From Bdellovibrionales bacterium (lineage in GTDB: Bacteria > Bdellovibrionota > UBA2361 > JAGRAS01), in contig JAGRAS010000093.1 of the NCBI GenBank assembly GCA_020434465.1, positions 1 to 6,786 on the forward strand: 6,786 bases of DNA, in the 5' to 3' direction. Below the pieces are notes generated by a model. It made no database searches, had not been told where the DNA came from, and saw only the letters and a program-made list of their open reading frames with translations. Shown here in pieces: positions 1 through 4,250 of the stretch. Within the stretch, counting starts at the first letter, position 1; every line of letters starts with the position of its first letter. Position numbers and translations under genes: made by a program.

Positions 1-31
1 GCCGAGAGTTCGAATCTCTTCGCCCGCTCCA
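1..31 (+). tRNA. tRNA-Gly, 3' end only (gene cut by window start)
   Basis: The first 31 bases read as the end of a tRNA: last bases of the variable loop, a T stem gagag/ctctt around the loop ttcgaat, the acceptor 3' strand cgcccgc, discriminator T and an encoded CCA at 29-31. A T at position 73 with a cgcccgc acceptor fits bacterial tRNA-Gly. The anticodon is outside the window; the partial copy at 190-235 has a GCC anticodon loop next to the same 3' half, so glycine GCC is the likely identity. The 5' half is not visible, so whether this copy is intact cannot be judged here. Confidence 0.8.
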
Positions 32-55
32 CTTTAATTCTATCTAGAACTGTAT

Positions 56-205
56 CCTCTTCCTTTGCAAGGAAGCTTTGAGCAGTGCGTTAGCACTGCG
101 GGGGATAAGGGGCCCTTCAAAAATAGAAAGCTCACGGCAAGTCACAATATTTCGATTAGCTAAGCTTTAAGATTCTTTTGAAGGGCCCGCTTGCCAAGGA
201 AGAGG
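56..205. repeat. Two-level inverted-repeat structure ending inside the tRNA fragment
   Basis: Two pairs of arms are nested. The outer pair is 56-71 with 190-205, 15 of 16 bases complementary. The inner pair is 110-122 (gggcccttcaaaa) with 176-188, a perfect 13 bp. On the right the two arms are separated by a single base (189). On the left, 38 bases intervene and themselves contain the perfect hairpin gcagtgc-gtta-gcactgc (82-99). Inside the inner arms, aaagct (127-132) pairs with agcttt (163-168). As RNA or single-stranded DNA this would give a branched fold of about 150 nt. No ORF of note lies in it. It could be a non-autonomous mobile element, an ncRNA, or a rearrangement product; I cannot choose between these. 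Confidence 0.6.
59..75 (+). repeat. Anticodon-arm-like palindrome cttcctttgcaaggaag
   Basis: This is a 7-bp perfect inverted repeat (cttcctt/aaggaag) around tgc. Read as a tRNA anticodon arm it is a 5-bp stem cttcc/ggaag with a seven-base loop tttgcaa. The tRNA-Gly fragment at 190-202 has the loop ttgccaa followed by the same 3' stem ggaag, so the intact tRNA arm would read cttcc-ttgccaa-ggaag, almost the same sequence. Tyrosine integrases commonly use anticodon-arm sequences as core sites, so this may be a relic of an attachment core. No D or T arm surrounds it, so it is not a tRNA in its own right. Confidence 0.4.
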
Positions 206-235
206 CCGAGAGTTCGAATCTCTTCGCCCGCTCCA
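190..235 (+). pseudogene. tRNA-Gly(GCC) 3' half fragment
   Basis: From the anticodon loop onward this is tRNA-Gly: loop ttgccaa with anticodon GCC (193-195), 3' anticodon stem ggaag, variable loop aggcc, T stem gagag/ctctt with loop ttcgaat, acceptor cgcccgc, T73 and CCA (233-235). The 5' side is wrong: instead of cttcc pairing with ggaag, the bases before the loop are cccgc, and no D arm or 5' acceptor strand precedes. It is a 3' partial duplicate of the tRNA whose end lies at 1-31, and it forms the right arm of the inverted-repeat structure at 56-205. It is very unlikely to give a functional tRNA. Confidence 0.75.
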
Positions 236-280
236 CTTTAATTTAGCGGTTTCACTTCGTGAACCTGCAAAATTAAAGTG
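234..280. repeat. Long hairpin starting at the tRNA CCA end
   Basis: Arms cactttaattt (234-244) and aaattaaagtg (270-280) are an 11-bp perfect inverted repeat. The pairing continues inward through gc/gc (246-247 with 267-268) and ggt-tcac with gtga-acc, with single-base bulges at 251 and 266, closing on a ttc loop at 256-258. The total is about 20 pairs over 47 bases. The left arm begins at the last bases of the tRNA fragment CCA. No T-run follows on either strand, so this is not a classical intrinsic terminator, although it lies downstream of the minus-strand gene at 364-687 and could help end or protect that transcript. Confidence 0.6.
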
Positions 281-282
281 TC

Positions 283-310
283 GCGCCGTAGCCTTGGCCA
301 AGGCGGGCTT
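283..310. repeat. GC-rich palindromic repeat unit
   Basis: gccttggccaaggc at 291-304 is a perfect 14-base palindrome inside a GC-rich patch (gcgccgta...gcgggctt) that contrasts with the AT-rich surroundings. Its reverse complement (agcccgccttggccaagg) resembles 184-199 (gggcccgcttgccaagg) with small indels, so the two may be diverged copies in opposite orientation. The form recalls short intergenic palindromic repeats scattered in many bacterial genomes, but I cannot assign a family. Confidence 0.4.
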
Positions 311-311
311 G

Positions 312-341
312 ATTATTGCTTTGTCCTAATTTTCCAATAAT
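312..341. repeat. Inverted repeat attattg/caataat
   Basis: Seven-base perfect arms at 312-318 and 335-341 surround a 16-base loop. It sits just past the end of the minus-strand gene (stop at 364-366) and is the last of the chain of inverted repeats in the gene-free stretch 32-363. It is AT-rich and without a T-run, so a role as terminator is doubtful. Confidence 0.35.
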
Positions 342-363
342 TAAAGTTCATCTTCATCGCTTA

Positions 364-687
364 TCAATTCACTGAATTAGAATTTCTTCTTGCTTTTATT
401 ATTTCTGCAACAATTAAAAGATCAGCACGAGTTAAACTAGTTCTTAACTGTGCTATCGGGGTCTCAGGCAGGGAGTAAGGATCAATATTTGAACCTGAAG
501 TATCCTTTCCCGAATCTTTTGTTTGTTGTTCATCATTAGGCTGAACAGTAAGTTTTTGTTTTCTATGATTGACAACTGCTTCGATTCTAATTTGATGAGC
601 GCTAAGATCAGGTTCCCTCGTTGAGTAGACATCAATTGCTCGAGGATCGATTTGAGTTGTTTTGTCATCATTATTAACTACAATCAT
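364..687 (-). CDS. Hypothetical small acidic/polar protein, unknown function
   Basis: I do not recognise this 107-aa protein. It begins MIVVNNDDKT and has no Cys, Trp or Phe. It is mostly polar, with a Gln/Lys/Ser/Gly/Asp-rich stretch at about residues 51-66 that looks like a flexible linker. The most structured part is the C-terminus, about 76-100 (TPIAQLRTSLTRADLLIVAE and following KAR), which should form an amphipathic helix. There is no signal peptide or membrane segment, so it is probably cytoplasmic. The start at 687 is chosen because GGAG lies six bases upstream on the minus strand; an ATG at 699 and a TTG at 705 are in frame but lack this spacing. It is transcribed away from the lipoprotein gene, toward the tRNA-associated repeats. 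It may be lineage-specific; a spurious ORF is possible, but the good ribosome site argues for a gene. Confidence 0.6.
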   Translation of the reverse strand: MIVVNNDDKTTQIDPRAIDVYSTREPDLSAHQIRIEAVVNHRKQKLTVQPNDEQQTKDSGKDTSGSNIDPYSLPETPIAQLRTSLTRADLLIVAEIIKARRNSNSVN

Positions 688-697
688 TTTAATCTCC
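688..697 (-). promoter_or_regulatory. Ribosome binding site deciding the start of the 107-aa gene
   Basis: On the minus strand GGAG (697-694) is followed by six bases and then ATG at 687-685. This makes the 687 start better supported than the in-frame ATG at 699, which would place the Shine-Dalgarno sequence inside the coding region. Confidence 0.5.
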
Positions 698-856
698 ATT
701 TTCAATCAATTTTAGATAGACCTCTCCTATTAGGGTGCTTTGCCCTGTAATTTTTTAGTACTTAAGAAAAGTCTGAGTTTTATTTTGCTCTGAACCAAAT
801 ATAGTTCGGCTCTTTAGAGCTAAAAAAACGTAATATGTTAGGGAAAAAAGTTTATG

Positions 857-874
857 TGCGTCTAGACAGACGCA
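857..874. promoter_or_regulatory. Perfect palindrome tgcgtct-agac-agacgca
   Basis: Seven-base perfect arms (857-863 and 868-874) around agac lie in the 298-base divergent spacer between the 107-aa gene and the lipoprotein gene. No T-run follows on the plus strand; on the minus strand a T6 run begins about seven bases after the stem. It could be an operator for a dimeric regulator or a minus-strand terminator-like hairpin upstream of the minus gene. The rest of the spacer holds weak hairpins (732-746, and ggctct/agagct at 808-821) and no further gene that I can support. Confidence 0.35.
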
Positions 875-908
875 AAATAGAAAGAAAAGAAAGAGTTATG
901 GGACTTGT

Positions 909-937
909 TTAATAACATGCTTAAAATTTAATATAAT
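909..937 (+). promoter_or_regulatory. Candidate sigma70-type promoter for the lipoprotein-phosphatase unit
   Basis: TATAAT at 932-937 is a perfect -10 box. The -35 region at the usual 17-base distance is poor (ttaata, 909-914). The expected transcript would start near 944, giving a leader of about 40 bases before the GTG at 986. In an AT-rich spacer a TATAAT can occur by chance, so the call rests on its position as much as on its sequence. Confidence 0.45.
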
Positions 938-985
938 GCTTAGTCGTTTGTCAAGTTCACTTTTGTTTTTTTATTAGGATTGTTT

Positions 986-1198
986 GTGAAAAGAATATTA
1001 AAAATTATTTCTGTTATTGTTTTCGCTATAGGATGTAATTCTTCAGAAGCTGCAAAGGACAAAGCTTATGAAGGAGGTGAAAGTAAACGAGGGGTGGTAT
1101 CTACATACGTAAATAAACCTTTAGAGGATGCTCGTGAAGTTCAAAAACAAGCTGATGAGCGTAATCAAAAGATGAAAGAGCAACTTGATTTTGAATAG
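986..1198 (+). CDS. Small lipoprotein, 70 aa
   Basis: The protein starts MKRILKIISVIVFAIGC: positive charge (K2, R3), a hydrophobic core (residues 4-16) and a lipobox-like AIGC with the lipidated cysteine at 17. Cleavage by signal peptidase II would leave a 54-residue mature protein beginning CNSSEAAKD. Asn at +2 does not match the Asp inner-membrane retention signal known from enterobacteria, so outer-membrane location is plausible. The mature part is hydrophilic, with a charged helical tail at about 45-68 (PLEDAREVQKQADERNQKMK). GTG 986 is chosen because AGGA (976-979) stands six bases upstream; the TTG at 980 touches that AGGA. The gene overlaps the downstream phosphatase by up to 14 bases. 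Small lipoproteins with such helical tails are common and mostly uncharacterised, so no function is claimed. Confidence 0.7.
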   Translation: MKRILKIISVIVFAIGCNSSEAAKDKAYEGGESKRGVVSTYVNKPLEDAREVQKQADERNQKMKEQLDFE

Positions 1199-1832
1199 TC
1201 CAAAGCGAACTATAATTGTTGGTGATGTGCATGGTTGCTTAACAGAGCTTGAAGAGCTTCTAGCTAAGCTTGTTTTTGATAAATCAAAAGATCGTTTAAT
1301 CTTTGTTGGAGATTTAGTTAATAAAGGCCCAGATTCTATTGGAGTTCTAAAGCTTACTCAAAGTCTAAATGCTGAAGTTGTCATGGGAAATCATGATCTT
1401 GGTTTGCTAGAAGGAACAAGTAAGCTTGCAGAGCAAGTTGCGATTCAGATGGGGGAGGATCTTGATTATTGGAAATCGTATATAAGTAGCTTTAAGCCTT
1501 ATATTGAAGATGATAATTTTATAGTAGTTCATGCTGGTTTTGCACCGAATCAAAGTTTAGCCGAAACTGATTTACGAATATTAACAAGAATACGCACATG
1601 GGATGGAAAGGGAGAGGAGCTTCAGGATTCCTTAAACCCAGCATGGTTTGAATTTTATAAAGGCAGTAAATTAGTTGTATTTGGGCACTGGGCAAGGTTA
1701 GGACTTATGCAGAAAGATAATGTAGTTTGCCTAGATTCAAGCTGTGTTTACGGTGGCGAATTAAGTGCGCTTGTATTGCCTGAGAAAAAGATAGTTCAAG
1801 TAAAGGCAAGAAAGAACTATACGAAGAGTTAA
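1185..1832 (+). CDS. PPP-family metallophosphatase (ApaH/Prp-like)
   Basis: The 215-aa protein carries the calcineurin-like phosphoesterase signature of the bacterial PPP family: GDVHG (13-17), GDLVNKGPDS (42-51), GNHD (68-71), a metal-binding His in VVHAG (H116), FGHW (H168) and the LDSSCVYGG segment (183-191). These residues bind a two-metal centre and hydrolyse phosphoesters. Relatives are ApaH-type diadenosine tetraphosphate hydrolases and PrpA/PrpB-type protein phosphatases. At 215 aa it is shorter than classical ApaH (about 280), so the substrate is open. No signal peptide is seen, so it is cytoplasmic. The start is a TTG at 1185, four bases after a weak AAAGAG; a TTG at 1191 is equally possible, and an in-frame TGA at 1173 rules out anything further upstream. 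It overlaps the lipoprotein gene, which suggests translational coupling. Confidence 0.88.
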   Translation: MILNSPKRTIIVGDVHGCLTELEELLAKLVFDKSKDRLIFVGDLVNKGPDSIGVLKLTQSLNAEVVMGNHDLGLLEGTSKLAEQVAIQMGEDLDYWKSYISSFKPYIEDDNFIVVHAGFAPNQSLAETDLRILTRIRTWDGKGEELQDSLNPAWFEFYKGSKLVVFGHWARLGLMQKDNVVCLDSSCVYGGELSALVLPEKKIVQVKARKNYTKS

Positions 1833-1874
1833 ACTTGCTTTTATTCTTTCAAAAAACTTAGGTTGTTATAGAGA

Positions 1875-1903
1875 AGCAGCTTTTGCTGCTAAGTAATTTT
1901 TTT
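1875..1903 (+). terminator. Probable intrinsic terminator after the phosphatase gene
   Basis: A perfect 6-bp stem agcagc (1875-1880) and gctgct (1885-1890) with a TTTT loop is followed by aagtaa and then seven T at 1897-1903. It lies 42 bases after the phosphatase stop. The six-base gap before the T-run weakens it, but orientation and position fit the end of the lipoprotein-phosphatase transcript. Confidence 0.55.
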
Positions 1904-1960
1904 GCCCATGAGCAGACCGTTTGATCTAAATAATTAACTTGTTAAAAATAAATTGTAGTC

Positions 1961-2215
1961 CTAGTCAATTTTAATAGCTTCATCCATCATCATCACCGGA
2001 ATTCCAGAGCGAATAGGGAATAAAATCGTCTTATCTTGTCTAATTAGACCAGCATCAATTTTTTCTACTATTAGCTCGCCAGCCCTATTTTTAAGAGTGC
2101 CGGAGTCTATCTCTTGATTAATTTTGGATACTATTGGCTCCTCTGCTAGCGTTACTGGCTGATGAGTTTCTGGGCAAACTAAAATTCCTAGTAATTCTTT
2201 GTTTATTCCGTTCAT
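1961..2215 (-). CDS. Trm112-like (UPF0434/YcaR-type) small protein
   Basis: The 84-aa protein has the ends of a Trm112-like domain: an N-terminal LLGILVCPETHQPV (8-21) and a C-terminal FPIRSGIPVMMMDEA (66-80). Between them is a segment (about 27-57, including NRAGE at 43-47) not found in short YcaR proteins. The family comprises small zinc-ribbon-like proteins; the eukaryotic and archaeal member activates methyltransferases, while the bacterial proteins have no settled role. Here only Cys14 remains: the usual second Cys of CPxC is Thr, and the region that normally holds LIC reads LIR, so zinc binding looks lost. The start is supported by AGGAAG (minus strand, 2226-2221) five bases before ATG. 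It is a single minus-strand gene between two plus-strand units and shares its upstream spacer with nuoC. Confidence 0.8.
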   Translation of the reverse strand: MNGINKELLGILVCPETHQPVTLAEEPIVSKINQEIDSGTLKNRAGELIVEKIDAGLIRQDKTILFPIRSGIPVMMMDEAIKID

Positions 2216-2343
2216 TCGTACTTCCTAAGTTTATTATGTTGAAAACTAGTTGATATGTTTAAAAAGTCAAGATTTATTGATTTTAAACTATTGTTTTAAA
2301 AATATACAGCACAAGTTTTTAAAAGAATACTAAGCTATGTTGC

Positions 2344-2358
2344 TAGGTATATCACCTA
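2344..2358. promoter_or_regulatory. Weak dyad taggt-atatc-accta upstream of nuoC
   Basis: Five-base arms at 2344-2348 and 2354-2358 sit about 45 bases before the nuoC start in the spacer 2216-2402. A tatatt (2359-2364) next to it could be a -10 box, but no acceptable -35 stands at the right distance. The nuo promoter should be in this spacer, yet I cannot place it with confidence because nearly all of it is AT-rich. Confidence 0.25.
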
Positions 2359-2402
2359 TATATTAAGGTCAAAGCGAAATAAGATTTTTTTTACGAATAA
2401 TT

Positions 2403-2981
2403 ATGTCGGTGTCAGCACAAGATCAAAGAAATAAAAACTTAATTGACTTACTTAAATCTAAGGTTGGCTCTCTTTTAAAATCTTCTAGCCTTAATCTAGG
2501 TGATGCTGAAGTTCTTGTTGAAAAAGAAAACTTAAACGAATTTTTTAAGTTATTGAAATTAGATTCTGATCTTAAATTTGATTTTTTTGTTTCCGTAACT
2601 GCAACAGATTGGCTTGATAGTCGAGATCATCGTTTTGAGCTTGTTTATCATTTAATGAGCACTTCATACAGGCATCGTTTAAGAATAAAAGTAAACTTAG
2701 ATGAGGAAAATTCTGGTGTTCATTCTGCGACTTCTCATTGGGAAGGGGCAAACTTTATGGAACGAGAAGTTTGGGATATGTACGGTATACGTTTTATTGA
2801 TCATCCTGATCTTCGAAGAATTTTAATGTATGAGGAGTTCGAAGGTTATCCTTTAAGAAAAGATTATCCTTTAAGGGCTAAGCAGCCAAGGATACCGCTA
2901 CGTAGTCCAGAGGTAAGAAATACTGCTATGGATATGACGCGACCAAAACTAGTAAATATTGGGAGTCGTAAACGGGTTTAA
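2403..2981 (+). CDS. nuoC: NADH-quinone oxidoreductase subunit C
   Basis: This 192-aa protein is the 30-kDa subunit of complex I, a cofactor-free member of the peripheral arm that packs against NuoD at the junction toward the membrane. Evidence is the family signature at 118-156: FMEREVWDMYGIRF, HPDLRRILM and GYPLRKDYPL. The N-terminal half (about 35-100) has the expected alpha/beta fold pattern (FDFFVSVTATDW, 59-70). A basic tail (about 157-192) follows the signature. It is a stand-alone subunit, not the NuoCD fusion found in E. coli. The ATG at 2403 has no clear Shine-Dalgarno sequence. It is the first nuo gene here: nuoA and nuoB are not upstream. nuoD begins three bases after its stop codon. 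Confidence 0.95.
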   Translation: MSVSAQDQRNKNLIDLLKSKVGSLLKSSSLNLGDAEVLVEKENLNEFFKLLKLDSDLKFDFFVSVTATDWLDSRDHRFELVYHLMSTSYRHRLRIKVNLDEENSGVHSATSHWEGANFMEREVWDMYGIRFIDHPDLRRILMYEEFEGYPLRKDYPLRAKQPRIPLRSPEVRNTAMDMTRPKLVNIGSRKRV

Positions 2982-2984
2982 ATA

Positions 2985-4241
2985 ATGAAAGAAGAGCCAA
3001 ATTTAAGAAATATTGATCTTGGTGTAGGTGGTGTGAGTACCCACATGCGGTCGCGTGAGCTTGATGACGATCTACATTCTGAAAGTATGATTGTTAACTT
3101 TGGGCCTGCCCATCCAGCAACTCATGGAACTGTAAGGATAGTTGCTGAACTTTCTGGAGAAAAGATAATTGATTCTGACGTTGAAGTTGGTTACTTGCAT
3201 CGCGGTTTTGAAAAAATGTGTGAGGTTGTTGATTACAACCAGGTCATGCCATATGCGGATCGTCTGAATTATGTTTCACCAATAATTAATAATGTAGGTT
3301 GGTGTTTGACCGTTGAAAAGCTTCTTCAAATAGAACCTCCTAAGCGCGCGCAGTATATTCGAATAGTCATGTCTGAGATCTCAAGAATATGTGATCATCT
3401 AACTTGCCTTGGCGCTTCCGCAATGGAACTTGGAGCTTTTACTGTGATGCTTTATTTGATGCAGGCAAGGGAGTATTTGTGGGACTTAGTTGAAGAGGTT
3501 ACTGGCGCTAGGCTAACTATATCTTATGGAAGAATTGGAGGTTTAAAAGCTGATTTAACGGATGGTTTTGCAGAGAGAATGAAAGAGGCGTTTCAAGGCA
3601 CTCGAAAGCATTTGGCTGCTTCAGATCGACTGCTTACAAAAAACAGATTATTCATGGATCGTATGTGTGATGTTGCAATAATCTCCAGAGAAGAAGCGAT
3701 AAATTATAGTTTAAGCGGGCCGATTGGCAGGGCGAGTGGTTTTAACTATGACGTTCGAAGAGATTTTCCATATTGTGCTTACGAGGATTTTGAATTTGAT
3801 GTTCCTGTTGGTACTAAGGGTGATAACTATGATCGTTTCCTAGTAAGAATGGAGGAGATACACCAATCCATGAGGATTTGTGAGCAGGCTATTGCAAATC
3901 TTCCGGATGGCCCAATCTGTGTTAGTGATCCTAGAATCTCTTTAGAAGATAAAGATGAAGTATATAGCTCGATCGATGGTATGATTAACCATTTTGAGAT
4001 GGTGATAAAAGGAGTTGAACCTCCGGCCGGCGATACCTATATGTTTGTTGAAGGTGGTAACGGAGAACTTGGCTTTTATGTTGTTTCAGATGGTTCAGGT
4101 GTGCCGTATAAATGTCATGTTAGGGCACCTTCCTTTATACATATGGGGATTATGCGACATATGTTACAAGGGGCAAATGTTGCAGATGTTGTTCCGATTT
4201 TTGGCATGATAAATATGATCGGCGGTGAGTGTGATAGGTAG
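2985..4241 (+). CDS. nuoD: NADH-quinone oxidoreductase subunit D
   Basis: The 418-aa protein is the 49-kDa subunit, related to the large subunit of NiFe hydrogenases, which forms the quinone-binding pocket together with NuoB. Seen: NFGPAHPATHG (38-48) with His47 in the position of the quinone-pocket histidine, Tyr96 in RLNYVSP as the matching tyrosine, the GYLHRGFEK segment (69-77), SGPIGRASG (244-252) and the C-terminal end VVPIFGMINMIGGECDR, whose final DR is typical. Ligand cysteines of hydrogenases are absent, as expected for complex I. About 33 residues precede the conserved core, so a later start (M21 at 3045 or M35 at 3087) is possible; ATG 2985 is kept because it follows nuoC after three bases, but it has only a weak ribosome site. 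Confidence 0.95.
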   Translation: MKEEPNLRNIDLGVGGVSTHMRSRELDDDLHSESMIVNFGPAHPATHGTVRIVAELSGEKIIDSDVEVGYLHRGFEKMCEVVDYNQVMPYADRLNYVSPIINNVGWCLTVEKLLQIEPPKRAQYIRIVMSEISRICDHLTCLGASAMELGAFTVMLYLMQAREYLWDLVEEVTGARLTISYGRIGGLKADLTDGFAERMKEAFQGTRKHLAASDRLLTKNRLFMDRMCDVAIISREEAINYSLSGPIGRASGFNYDVRRDFPYCAYEDFEFDVPVGTKGDNYDRFLVRMEEIHQSMRICEQAIANLPDGPICVSDPRISLEDKDEVYSSIDGMINHFEMVIKGVEPPAGDTYMFVEGGNGELGFYVVSDGSGVPYKCHVRAPSFIHMGIMRHMLQGANVADVVPIFGMINMIGGECDR

Positions 4242-4250
4242 GAATTTTTA

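Larger units (their letters stand above)
1..243. repeat. 39-bp direct repeat pair (1-39 and 205-243), att-like
   Basis: Bases 1-39 and 205-243 are identical and then diverge at 40/244. The repeat covers the tRNA-Gly variable loop end, T arm, acceptor strand, CCA and eight bases beyond the gene. The true repeat may start further left, because the first copy is truncated by the window edge while the second has recognisable tRNA sequence back to about 190. A direct repeat of a tRNA 3' end plus a few bases downstream is the form taken by attL/attR of tRNA-integrating elements, but here only 165 bp lie between copies. A local tandem duplication is the main alternative. Confidence 0.75.

Noticed and set aside
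59..75. Anticodon-like loop tttgcaa read as a tRNA-Ala(TGC)
   Set aside because: No D arm, T arm or acceptor pair surrounds it; it is better explained as a palindrome related to the tRNA-Gly arm.
138..150. 13-base identity caagtcacaatat shared with the nuoF start (4825-4837)
   Set aside because: A 13-base match between two places in a 6.8-kb AT-rich window is near the number expected by chance, and the flanks do not match.
32..345. CRISPR array, because of many repeated elements near a tRNA
   Set aside because: The repeats are different inverted repeats, not a regularly spaced identical direct repeat, and no cas gene is present.
453..671. Minus-strand 72-codon ORF
   Set aside because: It lies entirely inside the 107-aa gene in another frame and lacks a good ribosome site.
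732..756. Hairpin aggg/ccct followed by six T, like a plus-strand terminator
   Set aside because: Only four pairs in the stem, and no plus-strand gene ends upstream of it.
4015..4209. Plus-strand 64-codon ORF inside nuoD
   Set aside because: Out-of-frame shadow of a strongly conserved gene.
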